In this document: positions 1 to 8,670 of the stretch, one piece after another
Position numbering within the stretch: position 1 is the first letter of the stretch
Layout of the letters: every line of letters starts with the position of its first letter
DNA from: Chloroflexota bacterium
GTDB taxonomy: Bacteria; Chloroflexota; Limnocylindria; Limnocylindrales; CSP1-4
Assembly: GCA_016875645.1 (NCBI GenBank)
Contig: VGPE01000109.1
Span: forward strand, 1 to 8,715
Direction: 5' to 3'
DNA: 8,715 nucleotides
The notes under the pieces: generated by a model
What the model was told of the DNA's origin: nothing
The model's database searches: none
What the model saw: only the letters and a program-made list of their open reading frames with translations
Translations under genes and position numbers: made by a program

Positions 1-309
1 TCCAAGGTCGACGCCACCCATCCGGCAGGTCCGACCCGCGCGCCGACTGCCACGGACTCGCCCGATCCGGGGGCCTCCTCCGCACCGAAACCGACGGCCG
101 GTCGGACGGCCGCCGCCAGCGTCTCGGCGGGCGCGACCCCCGCGCCAAGCGGAGAGGTGGCTTCGAACCGGACGTACAAGGTCAAGAGGGGCGACACGCT
201 TTCGGCGATCGCCCACAGGTTCGGGACCACCGTGAAAGTCCTTCAGGAACTCAACAACATCCAGGACCCGCAATACATCCGCGTCGGGCAGATCCTCAAG
301 TTGCCCTGA
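1..309 (+). CDS. LysM-domain protein, 3' end only
   Basis: The reading frame is open from the first base of the window and ends at TGA (307-309), giving the last 102 residues; the start lies outside. Visible residues 1-57 are a low-complexity linker rich in Pro, Ala, Thr and Ser, typical of a disordered extracytoplasmic spacer. Residues 58-102 form one LysM domain: it opens with TYKVKRGDTLSAIAHRFG, has the central LQELNNI segment and ends with the usual GQILKLP. LysM domains bind N-acetylglucosamine-containing glycans such as peptidoglycan, so the protein probably acts at the cell envelope. No catalytic domain is visible; the missing N-terminal part could hold a signal peptide, a membrane anchor or an enzyme. 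The LysM assignment is firm, the role of the whole protein is unknown. It converges with the minus-strand glycosylase gene 27 bp downstream. Confidence 0.9.
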   Translation, partial: SKVDATHPAGPTRAPTATDSPDPGASSAPKPTAGRTAAASVSAGATPAPSGEVASNRTYKVKRGDTLSAIAHRFGTTVKVLQELNNIQDPQYIRVGQILKLP

Positions 310-339
310 CGCCCCGGCGCACGGTCGCCACGGGCGTCA
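307..339. terminator. Palindrome between convergent genes, possible bidirectional terminator
   Basis: TGACGCCC (307-314) pairs perfectly with GGGCGTCA (332-339). Inside it GGCG (316-319) pairs with CGCC (326-329), leaving a six-base loop, with a small mismatch or bulge between the two stems. The outer arms contain the stop codons of both neighbours: TGA of the LysM gene and, on the other strand, TGA of the glycosylase gene. No T-run follows in either direction, so it is not a canonical intrinsic terminator; placement between convergent genes is the main argument. Confidence 0.45.
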
Positions 340-1215
340 TCGCTGGCAGTCCCGACAGTAGGACGTGATGAAACCCCCGGGCTTGATCTGGGTGATCTTC
401 GTGCCGCAGCGGGGACAGGGCCGGCCACCTTTGTCATGGACTGCGAGGAAGTCGCGAGCCTGCTTCTCGAAGGTCGGTGGCACCCGTACGCGCAACAGCT
501 CGACCGCGTCCGCGAGAACCGTCCGCGTCGCTTGATACAGCTCATCGACCTCCTCGGCCGCCAGGGTTGAGCGCCTGCGCAGCGGCAGCAACCGGGCCGC
601 GTGCAGGATCTCGTCGCTGTAGGCGTTGCCGATGCCAGCGACGAAGGCCTGGTTCTTGAGCAGGTTCTTGAGTTCGCCCGGGTGCCGGCGGATTCGCACG
701 CGCCACTCCTCGAGCGTCAGCGCCGGATCGTCGGCTTCCGGCCCGAAGTCGTCCGGGCCACCGCCGGGGATCTCGCGGACAACGCCAGCCGGAAGCAGGT
801 AGACCTTGCCCATCTGGGTGGGGTCCCGGTATCGGACCTCGACTTGGCCATCGTCGCGGGGCAGCCAGGATGCGTCGGCCGTCCACCGTGCGGCATCGAC
901 GGGCGGCCCGCTCCCGCGTTCGCCGAACCGCAGCACCAGGGCAGTCTTCGACGGGCGCGCCATGCCGGGAGGCGCCAACTGGAACCGACCCGTGAGCATC
1001 GGGTTGACCACGACGCGGCCCCGATCAAATTCGAGAAGCAGGAACTTTCCGCGGCGCGCAACGCGGGCCAGCCGTTGGCCGACGAGTGCATCGAGTTCGG
1101 CCGGCGTGCCCCGAACCGCCAGCGGGCCCGGCGCTTCGGCCGAGAGCACGGACCGTCCGGCCAGGGCGGCGTGGAAGGCCTCCGCGACCACCGTCAGATC
1201 GGGCAACTCAGGCAC
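337..1215 (-). CDS. mutM: Fpg/Nei-family DNA glycosylase (formamidopyrimidine-DNA glycosylase-like)
   Basis: Base-excision-repair enzyme predicted to remove oxidised bases and nick the strand by beta,delta-elimination. The 292 residues match the usual family length (about 270-290). The protein begins MPELPD, so the catalytic Pro2 and Glu3 are present (GTG start at 1215). Lys57 in RRGKF matches the conserved phosphate-contacting lysine. The helix-two-turn-helix reads GIGNAYSDE (194-202) with the conserved Asn197. A C-terminal zinc finger has Cys267/Cys270 and Cys287/Cys290. Oddities, by ungapped comparison with E. coli Fpg: HLGMSG is replaced by NPMLTG (71-76), DPRRFG by DPTQMG (131-136), and the zinc-finger arginine (E. 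coli Arg258) by Phe282. Glycosylase family membership is secure; 8-oxoguanine specificity is not, and the gene symbol marks the family only. No Shine-Dalgarno is visible, and a -10-like box lies so close that the mRNA may be leaderless. Confidence 0.9.
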   Translation of the reverse strand: MPELPDLTVVAEAFHAALAGRSVLSAEAPGPLAVRGTPAELDALVGQRLARVARRGKFLLLEFDRGRVVVNPMLTGRFQLAPPGMARPSKTALVLRFGERGSGPPVDAARWTADASWLPRDDGQVEVRYRDPTQMGKVYLLPAGVVREIPGGGPDDFGPEADDPALTLEEWRVRIRRHPGELKNLLKNQAFVAGIGNAYSDEILHAARLLPLRRRSTLAAEEVDELYQATRTVLADAVELLRVRVPPTFEKQARDFLAVHDKGGRPCPRCGTKITQIKPGGFITSYCRDCQR

Positions 1216-1223
1216 CGCGCGTG

Positions 1224-1229
1224 ATTGTA
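1224..1229 (-). promoter_or_regulatory. Candidate -10 element for the glycosylase gene
   Basis: On the minus strand the hexamer is TACAAT, five of six matches to TATAAT, preceded by GGC. Its downstream edge is 8 bp from the GTG start, so transcription starting about 7 nt after the box would begin within one to three bases of the start codon. This fits the absence of a Shine-Dalgarno sequence. No good -35 hexamer is seen at 16-18 bp spacing. Confidence 0.45.
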
Positions 1230-1253
1230 GCCAGCGTGGGTGGGTGCTAGACT
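1225..1253 (+). promoter_or_regulatory. Candidate promoter for the S1 gene
   Basis: TTGTAG (1225-1230) and TAGACT (1248-1253) are separated by exactly 17 bp. The -35 keeps the TTG of TTGACA, and the -10 matches TATAAT at four of six places and is preceded by TGC. Predicted transcription start is near 1260, giving a leader of about 180 nt. The -35 box occupies the same bases as the minus-strand -10 box of the glycosylase gene. Confidence 0.4.
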
Positions 1254-1437
1254 CTGCCGGCTCTCGCGACAGCTCGAATGAGACCGGTCAGGCAATCGAC
1301 CACGGACCAACACGGACGGCGCTACTTCGCACCAACCGCGCTGCGGTCAACGGCTTGAGTTCGGCTCAGGTCGTTGCACTGTTTTTTGGCCTCATGCGAA
1401 CCGGGCGAGGGACATCACGACAGGGAGAGTGCATCCA
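1254..1437 (+). other. Untranslated leader of the S1 gene
   Basis: This stretch has no supported gene. It holds a small hairpin, CTTGAG (1354-1359) with CTCAGG (1365-1370) around the loop TTCGG, and, 11 nt further on, a run of six T (1382-1387). The gap between hairpin and T-run is too long for a standard intrinsic terminator. S1 autoregulates its own mRNA in E. coli, so a structured leader would be plausible, but I see no recognisable regulatory RNA family. Confidence 0.35.
1422..1427 (+). promoter_or_regulatory. rpsA: Ribosome binding site that sets the S1 start
   Basis: AGGGAG lies 10 nt before the TTG codon at 1438, a workable spacing. The in-frame GTG at 1429 begins only one base after this motif, too close for initiation. 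The site therefore favours TTG 1438 over GTG 1429 as the start. Confidence 0.6.
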
Positions 1438-3270
1438 TTGACCGAAGATGAGCAGGGCGGGACCGCGCCTGAGCCGGTGGCGGACGCCACCGATGCGAAC
1501 CAGGCCGGCCAGGGCGTCGCGACCGCCGTCGCCGACGAGCCCGCCGAGACCATGATCACGGAGTCGATCGCCGCCGAGACACCAGCTGGATCGTTCGCGG
1601 CGCCTGTCCCGGCGATGCATGACACCGTCAGCGCCGCCGAACTCGACGCGGCCCCTGCCGCCTCGGAGCCGGACGACCACGAGATCCTGGCCCCGCGGCG
1701 CGACGATCGACCAGAGCCGACCACCATGGCGGAGCTCCTCGCCGAGCAGGACTCGGAGATCAAGAGCTTCAAGCACGGTGACGTCGTCGAGGGCAGCGTC
1801 GTCAGGATCGACAAGGACGAGATCCTTGTCGACATCGGCGCGAAAAGCGAGGGCGTGGTCAGCAACCGCGAGCTCTACGGCCGCCACGCCGAGAGCCAGC
1901 CCCAGCTCAACGTCGGCGATGTCGTGCTCGTGTATGTCCTCCAGCCAGAGTCACAGGAAGGCCACGTCGTCCTGTCGCTCCGGCGCGCCGGCCTCGAGCG
2001 CAAGTGGCGATCGATGCAGGAACAGTTCGAGGCGGGCGCGATCATCGAGGCGCCGGTGATCGACCACAACAAGGGCGGCCTCATCGTCGACTGCGGCATC
2101 CGCGGATTCGTCCCGATCAGCCAGATCGTGGATTTCCCCCGCCGGCCGCAGAACGACCAGCCGCGGGATGCGGCCCAGGAGATCGCAGAGAAGCTGCAGC
2201 CGTTCGTCGGCCGCAGGCTTCGCCTCAAGATCCTCGAGGTCAACCGCAAGGCGAACCGGCTCATCCTCTCCGAGAAGGTCGCCCTCTACGAGGAGCGCCG
2301 CGAGAAGCGGGACGAGCTGTTCAGCAGCCTCCAGGTCGGCCAGAAGGTGACCGGCACGGTGCGTTCGATCGCGCCGTTCGGCGTGTTCATCGATCTTGGC
2401 GGCATCGACGGGCTCGTCCACAAGAGCGAGCTCTCGTGGAACAAGGTCAACAACCCTGAGGCCGGCTATCGCGTCGGTGAAGAGGTCGAGGCCGAGGTCA
2501 TCGACATCAACCACGAGCGAGGCCGCATCAGCCTCTCCATCCGGCGGCTCCAGCCGGATCCGTGGCATTCCAATGTGGCCGACTTCAACATCGGCGACGT
2601 GATCGACGGCACCGTGACCAAGCTGGTCAACTTCGGCACGTTCGTCCGCGTGCGCGACGGCCTCGAGGGCCTGATCCACATCAGCGAGCTCTCGCACCAG
2701 CGCGTCGCGCATCCCGGTGATGTCGTCCACGAAGGCCAGGAGCTCAAGCTCAAGATTATCTCGCTCGATTCCGAGCGACATCGCCTGGGACTGAGCCTCA
2801 AGCAGGCCGAGGAGCCGCCGGCACGCCCGGCGCCGCCGGAGCCCGTCGCCCGCCCGGAGCCGCGCGAGCGGCCCGAACGAGGTGAGCGGCGCGAGCGCAC
2901 CCGCGAGCGTGGCTACTCGCTGGCCGATGCGGTCCAGGAGCCCGAGGGGGGGATCGACAACACGCTCGCCTCCGCATTCGCGCGGGTCCGCCAGCAGATG
3001 GCGGTCAACGAAGCCGCGGCGCGCGACACCACGTCGGACGCCGATGGACTCCCGCCTGAGCCGGCCGCAACGGCCACCTCGATCGAGGACGAGGCACCGA
3101 TCGCCCCCGCCCTCGTCGCCGACGAGATCGCGGAGACCGGCGAGACGACTGAGACCGTCGAGCCGGTCGTGGAGACCGCCGCCGAAGCGGCCGATGACAT
3201 GGCGGCCGCTGCGACCGAAGCGGTTGACGCGGCAGCCGAGCTCACCGAGGAGCCGGCCAACCAGGCCTGA
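1438..3270 (+). CDS. rpsA: 30S ribosomal protein S1, four S1 domains with long disordered ends
   Basis: S1 binds mRNA on the 30S subunit and promotes initiation. From TTG 1438 the protein is 610 residues (613 from GTG 1429). Residues 1-105 are an acidic, Ala/Glu/Asp-rich tail ending in the TTMAELLAEQD motif. Four S1 (OB-fold) domains follow: about 108-185 (GDVVEGSVVRIDKDEILVDI), 197-277 (KGGLIVDCGIRGFVPISQI), 298-368 (GTVRSIAPFGVFIDLGGIDG) and 383-455 (GTVTKLVNFGTFVRVRDGLE). Domains 3 and 4 have the best consensus, including GLVHKSELSW and GLIHISELS. Residues 456-610 are an Arg/Pro/Glu-rich stretch, a short ordered-looking piece (YSLADAVQEPEGGIDNT) and a very acidic Ala/Glu/Thr tail. The four-domain form resembles the S1 of Gram-positive and related bacteria rather than the six-domain E. 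coli protein. It is a single-gene unit with its own promoter and terminator. Confidence in the family is very high; the exact start is less certain. Confidence 0.95.
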   Translation: MTEDEQGGTAPEPVADATDANQAGQGVATAVADEPAETMITESIAAETPAGSFAAPVPAMHDTVSAAELDAAPAASEPDDHEILAPRRDDRPEPTTMAELLAEQDSEIKSFKHGDVVEGSVVRIDKDEILVDIGAKSEGVVSNRELYGRHAESQPQLNVGDVVLVYVLQPESQEGHVVLSLRRAGLERKWRSMQEQFEAGAIIEAPVIDHNKGGLIVDCGIRGFVPISQIVDFPRRPQNDQPRDAAQEIAEKLQPFVGRRLRLKILEVNRKANRLILSEKVALYEERREKRDELFSSLQVGQKVTGTVRSIAPFGVFIDLGGIDGLVHKSELSWNKVNNPEAGYRVGEEVEAEVIDINHERGRISLSIRRLQPDPWHSNVADFNIGDVIDGTVTKLVNFGTFVRVRDGLEGLIHISELSHQRVAHPGDVVHEGQELKLKIISLDSERHRLGLSLKQAEEPPARPAPPEPVARPEPRERPERGERRERTRERGYSLADAVQEPEGGIDNTLASAFARVRQQMAVNEAAARDTTSDADGLPPEPAATATSIEDEAPIAPALVADEIAETGETTETVEPVVETAAEAADDMAAAATEAVDAAAELTEEPANQA

Positions 3271-3290
3271 TCTCCGTTTCAGCGCCACCT

Positions 3291-3330
3291 GGACGGCTCG
3301 CCGGCGACATCGCCGGCGAGCCGTTTGATT
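3291..3330 (+). terminator. Intrinsic terminator after the S1 gene
   Basis: A perfect 14-bp stem, ACGGCTCGCCGGCG (3293-3306) with its reverse complement (3311-3324), closes on the four-base loop ACAT. It is followed by TTGATT, a broken T-tract. It begins about 20 bp after the S1 stop codon, the expected place. The stem is strong and the tail is short, which is common in high-GC genomes. Confidence 0.85.
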
Positions 3331-3495
3331 CCCGGCGGGCCCATCCGGATCGCGAGGCGGGACGAATCACTGGCCGGTGCGGTACGACTGGACCCGGGGT
3401 CCGCCCCGCATTGTTAGGAAAGATTGATCGAGTCCACACCGCGCAGGCGGTGGTACAGCCGCCGGTTTTGGAGACAATCGACAGCGCACCCGACC

Positions 3496-3528
3496 CCTTC
3501 GACTTGCACCGGGCCAGAAGGTCGAAGG
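3496..3528. promoter_or_regulatory. Inverted repeat, candidate operator before clpC
   Basis: CCTTCGAC (3496-3503) and GTCGAAGG (3521-3528) are perfect reverse complements separated by 17 bp, so the arm centres are 25 bp apart. The right arm covers the place where the -35 of the candidate clpC promoter should be. That arrangement suits a repressor or activator dimer site. It does not match CIRCE, HAIR or the CtsR consensus. An RNA hairpin is less likely because the repeat lies upstream of the predicted transcription start. Confidence 0.4.
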
Positions 3529-3543
3529 CCGGGGACTGCGTGC

Positions 3544-3549
3544 TAGCAT
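3544..3549 (+). promoter_or_regulatory. Candidate -10 element for clpC
   Basis: TAGCAT, four of six matches to TATAAT, is preceded by TGC to give TGCTAGCAT, close to the TGCTAGACT found before the S1 gene. Predicted start of transcription is near 3556, leaving a leader of about 45 nt. No clear -35 hexamer is present; the place is taken by the right arm of the inverted repeat. Confidence 0.4.
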
Positions 3550-3600
3550 GGCCCGAGGCCCGCGCGATCGTGGGCAACACGAGAACAGGCGTTCGACCCC

Positions 3601-6072
<2,472 letters not shown>

Positions 6073-6084
6073 CAGCCGCGGTCC

Positions 6085-7551
6085 GTGGCTCGCGCTCAGA
6101 GCCGGTACGTCTGCCAATCCTGCGCGTCCGCCTTCCTGCGCTGGGAAGGCCAGTGCCGCGCGTGCGGCGCCTGGAACAGCCTCGTCGAGACCGTTGTCCG
6201 AGATGAGCCTCGCACCGGTCGCGTCGGATCGGGATCGGGCACGGGCACGGGCATCGCAGCACCGGTCGCGCTTCTTGACCTGGCCGACGCCGCGGTCGCG
6301 CGCCTCCAGACGGGCATCGGCGAGGCCGATCGAGTGCTGGGCGGTGGTCTCGTCCCGGGTTCCGTCGTCCTGGTCGGCGGCGAGCCCGGGGTCGGCAAGT
6401 CGACGCTCCTGCTGCAACTGGCAGCCGGGCTGGTGCGTCGCGCCCTGGCGTCCGGCGCTCCGGCCGGCGTCGAGCCCACGGTGCTCTACGCAAGTGGCGA
6501 GGAATCGACAGGCCAGGTCCGCCTGAGGGCGATGCGCCTGGGGCTCCTGGCGGGACCGGCGGCGGCCGCGGTCCGCGTTGTTGCCGAGAGCGAGGTCGGC
6601 CGCATCGCCGAGCTGGCGCGGGGCGAGCGGCCCGTGGCCCTCATCGTCGATTCCGTGCAGACCGCGGTCGTCGACGAATTGGATGGCCCGCCGGGCAGTG
6701 TCGGCCAGGTCCGCGAGTCCGCGCTGCGACTGACGGAGCTCGCGAAACGGGACGGCATCGCGGTGATCCTGGTCGGCCATGTGACCAAGGACGGCAGCAT
6801 CGCCGGGCCCAAGACGCTCGAGCATCTGGTGGACGCGGTTCTTTCGCTCGACGGTGATCGCGCGGCGGGCCTGCGCGTGCTGCGCGGGACCAAGAACCGC
6901 TTCGGATCCACTGATGAAGTGGGCGTGTTCGAGATGGGCGAGGAGGGCCTGATCGAGCTGCCCGACCCGGCGCGCGCGTTCATGGGCGACCATGTCGAGG
7001 AGGCCGCGGGGAGCGTGGTCGCGGCCACCCTCGAGGGCAGCCGGACGCTCCTCGTCGAGGTCCAGGCGCTCGTCGCCCCCGGCGGACCTGTGCCCCGCCG
7101 GACGGCGAGCGGCCTCGACCCCAGCCGACTTGCGTTGCTGATCGCAGTTCTCGGCCGGCGGGCCGGGATCGGCCTTGCGAGCCATGACGTGTATGCGAAT
7201 CTCGCCGGCGGCCTGCGCGTCGACGATCCCGCCCTCGACCTGCCCCTTGCCATCGCCCTCGCGTCGTCCCTGCGCGACCGCCCCGTCAGGTCCGGCACCG
7301 TCGCGTTCGGCGAAGTCGGGCTGCTCGGCGAGCTGCGCTCGGTCTCCGGATTCGATCGGCGGCTGCGCGAGGCAGCGCGGCTCGGCTTTACGCGGGCGGT
7401 CGTCCCACAGGCGGCGCGTTCACGAACGGAGCGCCCGCCCGAGGGGATGGAGATCGTCGGCGTGGCGACGCTGCGCGACGCGCTCGCGGCTGCGCTGGCG
7501 CCGGGTCCGACCGTCGGCGATGCTCGCCCGGAGCCGGTCCGGGCACGGTAG
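6085..7551 (+). CDS. radA: RadA (Sms) DNA branch-migration ATPase
   Basis: RadA is a RecA-like, DnaB-type ATPase that processes recombination intermediates beside RecA in the cytoplasm. The 488 residues are close to the usual 450-460 plus extra linker. An N-terminal zinc finger has Cys10/Cys13 and Cys24/Cys27 with the WEGQC signature. A Gly/Ser/Thr linker (GSGSGTGTG, about residues 48-56) comes from short tandem hexamers in the DNA. Walker A is GGEPGVGKST (98-107) and Walker B ends at Asp189 (VALIVDS). The RadA-specific KNRFG motif is at 270-274. The C-terminal Lon-protease-like domain (about 310-465) keeps PRRTASG, DVYANLAGGLRVDDPA and FGEVGLLGELR. The GTG start at 6085 is 12 bp after the clpC stop, with no obvious Shine-Dalgarno, so translation is probably coupled to clpC. 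All diagnostic motifs are intact. Confidence 0.97.
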   Translation: MARAQSRYVCQSCASAFLRWEGQCRACGAWNSLVETVVRDEPRTGRVGSGSGTGTGIAAPVALLDLADAAVARLQTGIGEADRVLGGGLVPGSVVLVGGEPGVGKSTLLLQLAAGLVRRALASGAPAGVEPTVLYASGEESTGQVRLRAMRLGLLAGPAAAAVRVVAESEVGRIAELARGERPVALIVDSVQTAVVDELDGPPGSVGQVRESALRLTELAKRDGIAVILVGHVTKDGSIAGPKTLEHLVDAVLSLDGDRAAGLRVLRGTKNRFGSTDEVGVFEMGEEGLIELPDPARAFMGDHVEEAAGSVVAATLEGSRTLLVEVQALVAPGGPVPRRTASGLDPSRLALLIAVLGRRAGIGLASHDVYANLAGGLRVDDPALDLPLAIALASSLRDRPVRSGTVAFGEVGLLGELRSVSGFDRRLREAARLGFTRAVVPQAARSRTERPPEGMEIVGVATLRDALAAALAPGPTVGDARPEPVRAR

Positions 7552-7597
7552 GCTGGCGTCGGCGATGGCGGCCGAACCGGGCGTCGACCACTCAGCC

Positions 7598-7603
7598 AGG
7601 AGG
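7598..7603 (+). promoter_or_regulatory. Strong Shine-Dalgarno of the PIN/TRAM gene
   Basis: AGGAGG lies 11 nt before the GTG at 7615. It is the best match to the anti-Shine-Dalgarno in the window and fixes the start. It also suggests that this gene is initiated independently within the operon, unlike radA. Confidence 0.75.
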
Positions 7604-7614
7604 CACCGCCGCTC

Positions 7615-8670
7615 GTGATCCGCAGTATCAGGCTTCTGGGTGCGGCGCTCGGTGGAATCGTGGGACTGGCAGTGGGCACCCCGGGAGCAGGCCAATTCGG
7701 CGGGGCCTACGGCGGGGCGCTCCTGGCGGCCTGGGTCATCGCCTGGGTGGTGGTGGGCTTTTCGCTTCTGCCCTATCTCACGGTCGTCCCTGCCAGCTGG
7801 CTGATCCGGCGCGTGCAGGACCTCTCGACCGCGGAGTTCGTGACGGCTGTCGCCGGCCTGCTGATCGGCCTGCTCATGGGCCTGTTCCTGGGGTTGCCGC
7901 TGGCGGCGTTCCCCGCTCCATTCGGCGCCTGGCTGCCGCTGGGGGTCTCGCTGTTCCTCGGTCTCGGGATGATGGGGCTCACGGTCGCCAAGCGCGCAGA
8001 TCTGATCGACGCGGCCGAGGCGATCGGCCTTGCCCGCCGCCCGGCCGCGCAGGGCGGCGATGTCGCCGGAGCCGGACCCCAGATCGTCGTCGACACGAGC
8101 GTGCTCATCGACGGCCGGGTTGCCGATATCGTGGACTCGGGGTTCCTCTACGGGACGCTGGTCGTACCCCGGTTCGTCCTCGACGAGCTGCAGCACATCG
8201 CCGACAGCCCCGATGCGCTGCGGCGCAACCGCGGCCGGCGCGGCCTTGAGATCCTGACACGACTCCAGAAGTCGCCGGCGACGCCGGTTGAGATCGCCGA
8301 CGACGCAATCCCGGAGGCGAGCGAGGTCGACGCGAAACTGGTTGCCCTGGCGAAGCGCCGCAGCCGCGCCGTGCTGACCAACGACTACAACCTCAATCGC
8401 ATCGCCGAGGTCCAGGGCGTGCGCGTCCTCAACGTCAACGCTCTCGCGAACGCCGTGAAGCCGGCGCTCCTGCCCGGCGAGGCACTCCGCGTCCGAGTCA
8501 TCCAGGAGGGCAAGGAGCACGGCCAGGGCGTCGGTTTCCTCGACGACGGGACGATGATCGTGGTCGAGGGCGGCGGCCGCTTCATTGACCGCGAGGTGGA
8601 CGTGAACGTCACACGGGTCCTCCAGACTGTCGCGGGGCGGATGATCTTCGCGCAGCCCCGGCTCGAGTGA
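7615..8670 (+). CDS. yacL: Membrane-anchored PIN/TRAM domain protein (YacL family)
   Basis: The 351-residue protein has four hydrophobic segments (about 5-21, 31-55, 75-99 and 105-125), a short linker, a PIN nuclease-fold domain (about 156-270) and a C-terminal TRAM domain (about 283-345). The PIN acidic residues are present: Asp160 in VVDTSVLIDGR, Glu191 in VLDELQHI, Asp239 in EVDAKL and Asp257 in TNDYNLNR. PIN domains are metal-dependent ribonucleases and TRAM is an RNA-binding fold, so a membrane-bound RNA-cleaving or RNA-binding enzyme is the likely reading; the biological substrate of this family is not settled. It is not a toxin of the VapC type: it is too long, has membrane segments and has no antitoxin gene beside it. 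The start is GTG 7615 with AGGAGG upstream, 63 bp after radA. It overlaps the next gene by four bases. Confidence 0.93.
   Translation: MIRSIRLLGAALGGIVGLAVGTPGAGQFGGAYGGALLAAWVIAWVVVGFSLLPYLTVVPASWLIRRVQDLSTAEFVTAVAGLLIGLLMGLFLGLPLAAFPAPFGAWLPLGVSLFLGLGMMGLTVAKRADLIDAAEAIGLARRPAAQGGDVAGAGPQIVVDTSVLIDGRVADIVDSGFLYGTLVVPRFVLDELQHIADSPDALRRNRGRRGLEILTRLQKSPATPVEIADDAIPEASEVDAKLVALAKRRSRAVLTNDYNLNRIAEVQGVRVLNVNALANAVKPALLPGEALRVRVIQEGKEHGQGVGFLDDGTMIVVEGGGRFIDREVDVNVTRVLQTVAGRMIFAQPRLE

Larger units (their letters stand above)
3331..3600 (+). other. Intergenic region upstream of clpC
   Basis: No convincing gene is present. The longer open frames here are extensions or antisense shadows of neighbouring genes and have no recognisable protein features. 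Visible elements are a small hairpin (GGCGG 3446-3450 with CCGCC 3459-3463, followed by GGTTTTGG), an 8-bp inverted repeat (3496-3528) and a -10-like box (3544-3549). I see no CIRCE element, no tandem CtsR-type heptamers and no HAIR sequence, the operators commonly found before heat-shock clp genes. Confidence 0.5.

Noticed and set aside
1354..1387. Hairpin plus T6 run in the S1 leader as an attenuator or terminator
   Set aside because: The six-pair stem includes a wobble pair and is 11 nt from the T-run, too far for an intrinsic terminator. It is noted only as part of the leader.
601..1441. Plus-strand frames of about 210 codons overlapping the glycosylase gene
   Set aside because: They are the complement of a gene with intact catalytic and zinc-finger motifs, have no recognisable domain, and one runs on through the promoter region.
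1951..3288. Open frame of 445 codons on the minus strand across the S1 gene
   Set aside because: Antisense shadow of a clearly real four-domain S1 gene, with no motif or plausible ribosome binding site of its own. The minus-strand frames at 3367-4824 and 7420-8685 are dismissed for the same reason.
3331..3600. CIRCE, HAIR or CtsR operator, or a small RNA gene, before clpC
   Set aside because: Neither the CIRCE and HAIR inverted repeats nor tandem CtsR heptamers are present. The single GGTCGAA is one arm of the inverted repeat reported separately. No tRNA-like cloverleaf or known RNA family was seen.
7549..7554. TAGGCT as a -10 box for an internal promoter before the PIN/TRAM gene
   Set aside because: It matches TATAAT at only three of six positions, includes the radA stop codon and has no -35 partner at proper spacing.
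8080..8470. VapC-like toxin of a toxin-antitoxin pair
   Set aside because: The PIN domain is part of a 351-residue membrane protein with a TRAM domain in a conserved operon, with no small antitoxin gene next to it.
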